Below are positions 9,098 to 15,527 of a stretch of DNA of 29,245 bases, piece after piece. Below the pieces are notes generated by a model. That model ran no database searches. It had not been told where the DNA came from and saw only the letters and a program-made list of their open reading frames with translations. A program made the translations under genes and the position numbers. Within the stretch, counting starts at the first letter, position 1. Every line of letters begins with the position of its first letter. The stretch covers positions 1 to 29,245 of the forward strand of contig CAZPHS010000023.1 in the NCBI GenBank assembly GCA_964586785.1, read 5' to 3'. This DNA comes from SZUA-584 sp041656035 (lineage in GTDB: Bacteria > Bacillota > Clostridia > Christensenellales > SZUA-584).

Positions 9098-9125
9098 ATT
9101 ATAGCGCGGCGGAGGAAATACGCAA
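9098..9125 (-). promoter_or_regulatory. Promoter of deoR operon
   Basis: On the - strand, TTGCGT (9120-9125) and a perfect TATAAT (9098-9103) are separated by 16 nt, about 55 nt before the deoR start. The -35 match is weak; the -10 is perfect. Confidence 0.6.
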
Positions 9126-9173
9126 GAAGGATGAGAATTTAAGCTAAGTTCTTACTAAACTCGGGCAAAGCGG

Positions 9174-9965
9174 TTATTTCACGTAATCCAATTCCGATAT
9201 CTCATAGCACGTTTTTCCGCAAAGCCCTTCTAAAACGAAGTCTTTATTATGAACAATGTTTGTAATCACATAATCGTTGTTGTTACGCTTATATTCAATT
9301 TTCAGTATGCCGTCTGTCAGCAGGTGTACTGATGCGGCTCCCGCGCCTTTATGGGCGTAACCTTCCAACGCTTCATCAGTCCCTGTGTCAAAGAATGAAA
9401 TGTACTGTGATATAATCGGGTCTATTGCCTCAACAAGCCTTATGCTATCGCCCGTCCGTATATTTTTAAAGTCCCCGAATGACAGCTTCTTTTGCATTAT
9501 AACGGGAAAGCCGTCAAGCGTCATATAATTGTTCTTTTCGTTTGAGAAAAACAAATATAATCTGATTCCAATATCGGTATCATACACCGCGTACACTCCC
9601 GATTTATCCGGTGTTTGACGTATCGCGTCTGTCGGGAACGCCGCAAATATCACTTTCGCCAAGTCTTGCCTTGTATTTGGGACCGTCGAATAGAATCCCG
9701 AATCTCTGCCGAGATAAAATGAATGATCTGTATTATGAAGCAAATCATTATTTTTATAAACGGGAACATTTTCAAGGCTTATATTTTCTGCGCTTAATAA
9801 AACCCTATCTTCTATATATCTCGTATAATCTTCCGTCAAATCGTACTGTCCCGTCGCTTCATTGAAAATTGGCTTTTTAGTAAGTAACCCGCTTGCGTAG
9901 GCAATCGCCGCCGTACCAATAATAATAACTGCCGCGCATAGTATCGCGATAACTTTTTTCTTCAT
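9174..9965 (-). CDS. Exported protein of unknown function, paralogue B
   Basis: 263 aa. The N-terminus is KKK followed by a hydrophobic stretch (VIAILCAAVIIIGTAAIAYA), a signal peptide or membrane anchor without a lipobox. The remainder is extracellular-type sequence with no family I recognise. It is clearly homologous to the gene directly upstream: both share F-LGRDSG/LGIDAG, YDT-rLFLFfS-EK, a KLsfGDF segment, HLLsDGILKI and a C-terminal GKTCYeI. This points to tandem duplication. The RBS is weak. It is the last gene of a three-gene unit with the DNRLRE protein. Composition is more AT-rich than the flanking metabolic genes. Confidence 0.75.
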   Translation of the reverse strand: MKKKVIAILCAAVIIIGTAAIAYASGLLTKKPIFNEATGQYDLTEDYTRYIEDRVLLSAENISLENVPVYKNNDLLHNTDHSFYLGRDSGFYSTVPNTRQDLAKVIFAAFPTDAIRQTPDKSGVYAVYDTDIGIRLYLFFSNEKNNYMTLDGFPVIMQKKLSFGDFKNIRTGDSIRLVEAIDPIISQYISFFDTGTDEALEGYAHKGAGAASVHLLTDGILKIEYKRNNNDYVITNIVHNKDFVLEGLCGKTCYEISELDYVK

Positions 9966-10015
9966 AGTTTTTTACCATCCGTACAGATAATACAACTGTT
10001 TCGTTACATATTGCC

Positions 10016-10789
10016 CTAAATTTTTAAGTAATCTGCCGCAAATATCTTATAGCATGTCTTCCCATTTTTAGCTTCAAGAACAAAATCCGCTCCATATGTT
10101 ATATCGTCGATTATATAATCCTCGCCTTTTCTGCTATAATCAATTTTAAGTATACCGTCCGATAATAGATGAAGCGAGGAGAAACATGCACCGTCTTTTT
10201 TGTTTTTTTCATAATATGCATCCGGCATCAGATTAAACGCTTCAATATATAGCGGAATTATTTGATCAACACTCCCAACCTTCTCTATGCCGTCCCCAAC
10301 CTTAATTGCCATAAAGTCCCCATATGTCAACTTTTCTTTCATTATGATTGGATATGCGTCCAAAAACAATCCATTTGACTTTTCCTTCGAATAAAAAAGA
10401 AATAAACGGTTTTCGTTTTCCGTGTCATACACAAGATAAAAATAATCGTCATTTTCACGAACTAGTGGATTAGGATACATTTTTACCGTTCGTTCAAGGA
10501 AATCTGTCCGGAAACCTAAAGCTATATTTATACCGGCGTCTATACCGAGATTGAAGCAACCTTGATTATTAAACAATAGCTCATTTTCCGCATAACAAGG
10601 AACTGCCGTCTCATCGTATTCTTTCTGTTCACTTGTCTTATTGTTCGAAATATATTCTGCAACAAATTCTTCACTATAGCTTTCAATCTTAGGTTCATAT
10701 TTCTTTTCTGATAAATCAAACGCTAACGCTGTACCTGCGGTTATCAGTATAATGGTGCAAACAATTATTATTATATTCCTCTTTTTCAT
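10016..10789 (-). CDS. Exported protein of unknown function, paralogue A
   Basis: 257 aa. It has a basic N-terminus and one hydrophobic segment (about residues 5-23, ending TALAF), so it is exported or anchored. GGAGG lies upstream of the ATG. It is homologous along most of its length to the next gene (9174-9965); conserved blocks include GDF-IK/RtGD, LHLLSDGILKIDY and GKTCYKI. It follows the DNRLRE gene by 26 nt, so the three are probably one transcript. No enzymatic motif is visible; a role at the cell envelope is inferred from export alone. Confidence 0.78.
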   Translation of the reverse strand: MKKRNIIIIVCTIILITAGTALAFDLSEKKYEPKIESYSEEFVAEYISNNKTSEQKEYDETAVPCYAENELLFNNQGCFNLGIDAGINIALGFRTDFLERTVKMYPNPLVRENDDYFYLVYDTENENRLFLFYSKEKSNGLFLDAYPIIMKEKLTYGDFMAIKVGDGIEKVGSVDQIIPLYIEAFNLMPDAYYEKNKKDGACFSSLHLLSDGILKIDYSRKGEDYIIDDITYGADFVLEAKNGKTCYKIFAADYLKI

Positions 10790-10815
10790 ATCAAAAGTCC
10801 TCCGTTAATAATTTT

Positions 10816-12684
10816 TTATTCAGCTATCTCGTAATATTTACATATACTATTATAAAAACTACTATATCCAAAACAAGGCCAGCTTACATAATACGGATTT
10901 GTGGAACCCGAAGTACCTGAAACCAAATGAGATGGTGTCTGTCCTGGTTTCTCCGCCCATTGACCAGTATTCGTTTGATACCACCAATGAAAGTCGTAAT
11001 AATCATTATATAGGTTATCGATATCTACAATGCCGTCACCATCATCTTTATAACCAATTCGCAGAACAACTCTCCAATCATTAGAATAGATATATGAATT
11101 ATAAGACGAAATGCTACGGTATTCACTGGGCATATTGGAGCTTAGCCAAGAGCTAACCTTATTTTTTGTATATGTCCACAGTTCTGCCTCGTTCGAGCAA
11201 TTATTTAATCCATCTAAAGTTATACCAAAATTTATCCAGCTCGGATAATCCAACGCATATCCCGCACAATTTATTCCGGTACTATTTTGAGTTTCATAAG
11301 GTCTGCAACCATAATAATCATAACTTGAGAACACAATATGCAATTCTGGCTTATGCGGAGACGATGCGTCGGAGGAATAGAATCTGGTTTTTTGATTAGT
11401 ATCAGATTCGGAAGGCTCCTTTAGTACAAACCCGTAGTTGCTATAAACCCCATCAATCCAGTGCTTAACCATAGTGGTTGCATTCATTCTGTACCAGTTA
11501 CCAGAATCGTTATAGGCGGTTGCAGATGCGTAGGTACTAGTATACCCCGGCTTATTATTCCATGTCACTGAACTTGATGCCCAATTGCCAGTAACCCGGT
11601 ATGCTTTTATTGTTGGTGCAGCATAAGAAATCCTTTCTATTCTTAAATATGCACTTGAAATATTTGCTGCTGGAATATTTGTTGGCAAATTAAATTTTAT
11701 ATAAGTTCTCATTGCATTTATGCCGTATTGCCCACCAGTCCATTGAGCAGTAGCCAAATAATAATTTTTTGTTGGATACTCTTGATCAACATAAGTATCG
11801 AATGTATCTGTTGCTCCTGTAATCATAATGGACGGATCAATTATCACAGGAAATTGAGTATCTGGCGCATTAAGAAACTCTTTATCAGCTATAATTGTTA
11901 ATATATATGAGTCATGGTTTTCTTCGATAGTATAACTGACTTTATCACAATATTTACCGTTTGCGTCCTCCATATACATAGGAGCGAGTTCAAAAATGTG
12001 CTCGCCTCCGCCATTAACAAAGGAAACAATACCTTCTTTCTCAAAAACAGAAAGTCCATCTAAAGTAAAATCAAATTTAAATATATTAGTTGCCGATGCA
12101 TTTCTTAATAAAATATCTTCTTTTAACCCACAGGTTGTAACCGTATATGCGACATCAACATTTTTCATTGCATCTTTATAGACAACAGCCCTGTTGTCGC
12201 AAGCTAACACTTTATCAAATATGCTTTCGGATTTATCCAATGCGCTTGACTTCATTGCTCTGCTTTGAGTTTTAGCATCAACCATACTAAATGTTATTTT
12301 ATAATCATCCTTTTCAATTACAACTGCATTCTTCTTACACAAGCATTCCGCAAAATATGTATGCCATGCATTTGCTGTATTACTATAAGTATACCCATCT
12401 TTTCTTGGTTTATCAGTTATAGCATTATCTATTTCTTTTAGTTTGCCATCTGCATCTTTATAATGAATATCTTCAGCATAACCGACATACTCATATGTTC
12501 CGTCTTTTAACAAATATGTTTTACTGTTATTTTCCCTCAATTCCATAAGTTCAAATGAGCGTTCAGCATCTTGAATTACACTTTGTGCTTCCGCCATATC
12601 CTGCTCGCTTTTCGCAAGGCTAGTTGTACCTAAAGAAATCAACATAGTTAATAACAAACAAATAATTATTTTTTTAATTTTCAT
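10816..12684 (-). CDS. Secreted DNRLRE-domain protein with possible Cys/His peptidase-like C-terminal domain
   Basis: 622 aa from the ATG at 12684, chosen because AAAGGAG precedes it; an upstream in-frame Met lacks such a site. Layout: a signal peptide (MKIKKIIICLLLTMLISLG...), then a large N-terminal extracellular region. A DNRLRE/CBM96-like beta domain follows at about residues 288-455, with DTFDTYVDQ, RTYIKFNLP, AYLRIE, WNNKPG and GFVLK. The C-terminal domain has a conserved-looking Cys in NCAGYAL (about 471) and a His in YDFHWWYQ...WAEKPG (about 564). That pair resembles NlpC/P60-like or papain-like folds attached to surface proteins; this is inference. First gene of an operon with the two paralogues. 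Confidence 0.82.
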   Translation of the reverse strand: MKIKKIIICLLLTMLISLGTTSLAKSEQDMAEAQSVIQDAERSFELMELRENNSKTYLLKDGTYEYVGYAEDIHYKDADGKLKEIDNAITDKPRKDGYTYSNTANAWHTYFAECLCKKNAVVIEKDDYKITFSMVDAKTQSRAMKSSALDKSESIFDKVLACDNRAVVYKDAMKNVDVAYTVTTCGLKEDILLRNASATNIFKFDFTLDGLSVFEKEGIVSFVNGGGEHIFELAPMYMEDANGKYCDKVSYTIEENHDSYILTIIADKEFLNAPDTQFPVIIDPSIMITGATDTFDTYVDQEYPTKNYYLATAQWTGGQYGINAMRTYIKFNLPTNIPAANISSAYLRIERISYAAPTIKAYRVTGNWASSSVTWNNKPGYTSTYASATAYNDSGNWYRMNATTMVKHWIDGVYSNYGFVLKEPSESDTNQKTRFYSSDASSPHKPELHIVFSSYDYYGCRPYETQNSTGINCAGYALDYPSWINFGITLDGLNNCSNEAELWTYTKNKVSSWLSSNMPSEYRSISSYNSYIYSNDWRVVLRIGYKDDGDGIVDIDNLYNDYYDFHWWYQTNTGQWAEKPGQTPSHLVSGTSGSTNPYYVSWPCFGYSSFYNSICKYYEIAE

Positions 12685-12714
12685 ATAGATATCTCCTTTC
12701 ATACTTTGCCTCAT

Positions 12715-12970
12715 GGATTTACCCTATTTATAATTATTTGACCAAATAAAACCGATTCCTTTTATTTCGACAATATAAGTCATAAACCTACAAAGTTATA
12801 TTTATATTATATGCAATTGTATACCATTTTTGTTTTTAATGCAAATCTTTTTAGCTAAAAAAGTTAATAATACCGCGTATATAAAAAACACCCCCGAAGC
12901 CTATGCCCCGGGGGATATCTTCAATTTTTTTACGATCAGCAATATAATCAAATATCGGCCGGCGAGCGGT
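12715..12970. other. Intergenic region holding the promoter area of the DNRLRE operon and a terminator
   Basis: 256 nt, very AT-rich apart from the hairpin at 12883-12916. The DNRLRE operon promoter must lie at 12715-12830. Several TATAAT-like strings are present but none pairs with a good -35. No open frame is supported here. Confidence 0.45.
12883..12916 (-). terminator. Terminator of hicAB-secB-like module (left copy of a 31-bp repeat)
   Basis: A C5/G5 hairpin with a T-run on the - strand (GGGGGTGTTTTTTAT), about 55 nt after the SecB-like stop. Bases 12884-12914 match 14183-14213 at 29 of 31 positions. Confidence 0.75.
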
Positions 12971-13369
12971 CTATACTTCCTTTATTTCTGTAAACATGGG
13001 CGGAATTATTATCTTCATTTGAGATATTGCTTCCCCGCAAACCGTAGATACAAGACTGATTGCAGAGCCTATAGGCGGCGCTATCGCTTCCACAATTTCT
13101 AAAATATCATCCTTTTCAATATTATCATCAGTATTAGAAACATTGATTATAAAATCAAACTTTCCCTCGAACAAGGCTTTAGGCACAAAATTCAATATAG
13201 CCCTGCCTTCAATCTTCGTTTTACCATTATACTGCTTCCAACGGTACTGACATATCAAACTTACGTCTATACTTGTTCCTTCCTTAGGATTGGACAGTTT
13301 TCGAAACGACATTTTTGTCATACTCCAATCCTTTATTTCAATACCGCATGTCATACTGTTTATGCTCAT
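12971..13369 (-). CDS. SecB-like chaperone (candidate TAC chaperone), third gene of hicAB module
   Basis: 132 aa. The N-terminal half reads as alternating beta strands. FEGKFDFIINVS is followed by a long helix (ILEIVEAIAPPIGSAISLVSTV) and IIIPPMF. This parallels the order in SecB: the last strands, then a helix with a P-Y/I-x-R/S-x-I-S core, then a short proline-containing tail. The ATG overlaps the hicB stop by 4 nt (ATGA), and a terminator follows. In toxin-antitoxin-chaperone (TAC) systems a SecB-like chaperone is the third gene and protects the antitoxin from proteolysis. The family call is by pattern only; an unrelated small protein is the alternative. Confidence 0.58.
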   Translation of the reverse strand: MSINSMTCGIEIKDWSMTKMSFRKLSNPKEGTSIDVSLICQYRWKQYNGKTKIEGRAILNFVPKALFEGKFDFIINVSNTDDNIEKDDILEIVEAIAPPIGSAISLVSTVCGEAISQMKIIIPPMFTEIKEV

Positions 13370-13824
13370 TTGCGCGCCTCCTTTAAAAACGGTTCAAACT
13401 GTATCGTTTTATTGTCTTCCCATGCCGCTTTTAAGGTTACGGGTTCGTTTCGTTTCATGTCAATATTGGCGCTTAACTGTTTCCGCGTTTTTTGGTTAAC
13501 CTTTTCATCGATGGCAAGCGCGACAAATTCATTTAAGCTGATGCCAAGCTTCGCCGCGCACAAAACAGATTTTTTATGCAGTTCGGGTGATATTCTTATA
13601 TTAAAATTACCTTTAAAAGTTTTTTCGGGTTCTTTGCCTGTTCTGGCGCAAAAATCAATATAGTCGTCTATTGCTTCCCGAAAAGCGTTTCTTAATTCGT
13701 TCGGGGTATTGCCTTCAAAAATTATTAAATCGGCAATGCCTAAAATTGTGCCGAAAAACAAATTATCTTCCGCGCTAAAATCAATCTTTGCGTTATATCC
13801 AGCGTATTCTATTATATTACTCAT
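13366..13824 (-). CDS. hicB: HicB-family antitoxin with extended C-terminal tail
   Basis: 152 aa from the ATG at 13824 (GGTGA 5 nt upstream; another ATG at 13836 has no RBS). The N-terminal HicB partial RNase H-like domain shows EYAGYNAKIDFSAEDNLFFG, then FEGNTPNEL-NAFREAIDDY. A ribbon-helix-helix DNA-binding segment follows: FNIRISPELHKK, then LGISLNEFVALAI. After it comes an unusually long tail of about 41 residues with aromatic and hydrophobic positions (AAWEDNK, IQFEPFL). Antitoxins of chaperone-dependent systems carry such a chaperone-addiction tail. It neutralises HicA and represses the operon. It overlaps hicA by 8 nt and the SecB-like gene by 4 nt. Confidence 0.9.
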   Translation of the reverse strand: MSNIIEYAGYNAKIDFSAEDNLFFGTILGIADLIIFEGNTPNELRNAFREAIDDYIDFCARTGKEPEKTFKGNFNIRISPELHKKSVLCAAKLGISLNEFVALAIDEKVNQKTRKQLSANIDMKRNEPVTLKAAWEDNKTIQFEPFLKEARK

Positions 13825-14077
13825 ATAAATCACCATTATTTACTAGTTGTTCAATTATTCTTTCCATAACATATCTTTTCATTATATTATCATGCGGCTT
13901 ATCAAAGCCAATAAATCGCCCTGTTAAAGAACATTCAAAACGAACACGAGAACCTGAGGTTTTACCTTTTGTATCTTCAAAATAGTTTAACCTGCTAAGC
14001 AAAGTTCTTGTCTCATCATACGTAAAATCTTTAGGTTTATTTAAAAACCTATGTAATAGTTTTTCCTTCTTGCTCAT
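13817..14077 (-). CDS. hicA: HicA-family mRNA interferase toxin
   Basis: 86 aa with a double-stranded-RNA-binding-like HicA fold, which cleaves mRNA when free of HicB. Visible family features are DFTYDETRTLLSRLNY, the GSRVRF strand (a variant of the GSHxxF motif), a histidine in FDKPH, and a C-terminal helix. This GSR-type variant with a downstream PH histidine is a recognised HicA subgroup, so the missing first histidine need not mean inactivity. No good RBS is visible, which would keep toxin translation low. It is the first gene after the consensus promoter at 14121-14149. Confidence 0.87.
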   Translation of the reverse strand: MSKKEKLLHRFLNKPKDFTYDETRTLLSRLNYFEDTKGKTSGSRVRFECSLTGRFIGFDKPHDNIMKRYVMERIIEQLVNNGDLYE

Positions 14078-14120
14078 TTATATTCATTATATCGGTCTTT
14101 TGTGACTACTCTTTAGTGGC

Positions 14121-14149
14121 ATTATAATAATATTTTATTATATTGTCAA
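14121..14149 (-). promoter_or_regulatory. Perfect sigma-A consensus promoter of hicAB module
   Basis: On the - strand, TTGACA (14144-14149), 17-nt spacer, TATAAT (14121-14126), giving a leader of about 37 nt before hicA. A strong promoter with consensus boxes is usual for autorepressed toxin-antitoxin operons. A short imperfect inverted repeat (ACTA...TAGT, 14105-14117) at the start site could be the HicB operator; this is weakly supported. Confidence 0.85.
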
Positions 14150-14182
14150 TCATGCCGATTCAACAGATAAGATGCAATAACC

Positions 14183-14221
14183 AAAAACACCCCCGAAGCC
14201 TAAGCTCCGGGGGTGTTTTTT
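14183..14221. terminator. Bidirectional terminator at the end of the phage gene block (right copy of the 31-bp repeat)
   Basis: AAAAACACCCCCG pairs with CGGGGGTGTTTTT over a long GC stem. T-runs on both strands allow termination in both directions. It directly follows the last phage-like gene and separates it from the hicAB promoter. Confidence 0.88.
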
Positions 14222-14227
14222 GCGCCG

Positions 14228-14521
14228 TCAAAGCATTTTCAGCGCGTCCTGTTTCTTTTTCGCGAACGCATTTTTAAACGCTCCGTTTATGCCGCTTTGC
14301 GCCATGCCGTCGCCTATTATTATGCATGTTGAAAGCGTAAGCTTGGCAAGCTCTTTTGTCTCCCGCGCCTGTTTTTCAAGCGCCTGTATACGCCGCGTGT
14401 TCTCCGCGAGGCTTAAAGTCTCGTCCCTGCCCTTCTTTTTTGCCTTGGCTATTGCGGAAACCGCGGCGTTCACCGCCACCATTATGCCGCCCACCGCCAC
14501 GCCCGTTATAACCGCCTGCAT
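14228..14521 (-). CDS. Small phage membrane protein with coiled coil (holin-like or unknown)
   Basis: 97 aa. One N-terminal hydrophobic segment (AVITGVAVGGIMVAVNAAVSAIA) is followed by a lysine cluster and a coiled-coil-like region (LSLAENTRRIQALEKQARETK...). The tail contains IIGDGMAQSGINGAFK. AAGGAG lies 7 nt before the ATG. It is the last gene of the phage-like block before the terminator. Position and size fit a lysis accessory or holin, but one predicted TM and no neighbouring endolysin leave this open. Confidence 0.62.
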   Translation of the reverse strand: MQAVITGVAVGGIMVAVNAAVSAIAKAKKKGRDETLSLAENTRRIQALEKQARETKELAKLTLSTCIIIGDGMAQSGINGAFKNAFAKKKQDALKML

Positions 14522-14590
14522 ACTACCGCTCCTTTATCAGCCGTCCGAATTTGTTCCGCCCATTTGCGGATTTGCCCTTTCCAGCCCCCT

Positions 14591-15523
14591 TTATCTTGTA
14601 AAAACGCATACGCGTTTAAGATTGGTAGCGCCGCCTAAAGTCTCCGCACGCGACGACGTATAGCTTATCTGCGCCGCGCCGACCGTTATCATTCGGTAAT
14701 CCACCGAATAATCGGCGGGGCTGTAAGCGCAGAATATGTGCATGTAAGGCGCCGTCCGCCCTTCCGCATTAAGCGGCGCCGTTACAGAGCCGTACACGGC
14801 CAAGCCGTCCGCGCTTCTTATCTGAATCATCATTTCGGATTTTCCCGCCTGACCGGCCATGGCTATATTTCCGCTTCCCGTGCTTAAAGCCTCGTCAAGC
14901 ACAAGCGTCCACGCGAGCGCGTCCAAAGCAAGCTTTGCCTTTGCCACGGCTCCGTCCGCTATCTTGGTTGAGGAAACCGCGCCGGCGAGAATTTTTGTGT
15001 TGGTAACCGCGCCGTCCTCCATATGCGCCGCCGCTATCGCCGCGGGCGCGATGCGGCTTCCCGTTACGGCTTGGCTCGCTATCTCCTCCGTACCTACGGC
15101 TCCGTTTTGTATATTGGCCTTCGCAACCGCGCTGTCGGCAATTTGCTGCCCGCCCACGGCGCCGTCCGCTATCTTTTGGCGCGTTACGGCCTTTTCGGCA
15201 AGCTTTTGCGCCGTTATAGAGCCGTCGCTGACGCTTCCCGCCGACACGTCGTCTATCTGCGTTTTTAAACTGACAATCTGCGATAAAACATCGGTGCCGT
15301 CAATACCCTGTATTTCCTCGCTGCCTATTTTCCGCGCGCCGCAGCCTCCCGCCGCCGCGTTTTCAAGCTGCGTGAGCAAAGTAACATTTATATAATCCCT
15401 AAGCTGGTCGGACACGCTTTGCACCTGCGCCCTGGCCTGCGCCTCGCTCTCGGGCGATGTCGGATACCGCGCCGTATCGCAAAGCCCCGCCGGCGGGTTA
15501 AACGCCATTCTGTCAAACGCCAT
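14591..15523 (-). CDS. Phage tail fibre-like protein with decapeptide repeats
   Basis: 310 aa. After an N-terminal region (MAFDRMAFNPPAG...) lie ten consecutive 10-residue repeats at residues 104-203 of the form xxxKIADGAV, for example TRQKIADGAV, GGQQIADSAV and SSTKIADGAV. A C-terminal beta-rich domain of about 100 residues, possibly receptor-binding, follows. Repeats of this kind are found in trimeric phage fibres. A good RBS (GGAGG) precedes the ATG, and the gene lies directly after the gp10-like gene, a normal place for a fibre. The receptor is unknown. Confidence 0.75.
   Translation of the reverse strand: MAFDRMAFNPPAGLCDTARYPTSPESEAQARAQVQSVSDQLRDYINVTLLTQLENAAAGGCGARKIGSEEIQGIDGTDVLSQIVSLKTQIDDVSAGSVSDGSITAQKLAEKAVTRQKIADGAVGGQQIADSAVAKANIQNGAVGTEEIASQAVTGSRIAPAAIAAAHMEDGAVTNTKILAGAVSSTKIADGAVAKAKLALDALAWTLVLDEALSTGSGNIAMAGQAGKSEMMIQIRSADGLAVYGSVTAPLNAEGRTAPYMHIFCAYSPADYSVDYRMITVGAAQISYTSSRAETLGGATNLKRVCVFTR
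14915..15214 (-). repeat. Ten in-frame 30-bp (10-aa) degenerate repeats in the fibre gene
   Basis: Translation gives ten blocks ending mostly in GAV or similar, with a conserved I/L at position 5 and A at position 9. The DNA is degenerate between copies, which argues for old duplications under protein-level constraint. Confidence 0.8.
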
Positions 15524-15527
15524 TGTC

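Noticed and set aside
13960..13990. HicA without the usual GSH catalytic motif, suggesting an inactive toxin
   Set aside because: GSRVRF with a later PH histidine is a known HicA variant, so loss of activity cannot be claimed.
14859..15395. 178-aa open frame on the + strand, and a possible CRISPR-like repeat array
   Set aside because: The periodicity is the 30-bp in-frame repeat of the fibre gene; there are no spacers and repeats are adjacent and degenerate.
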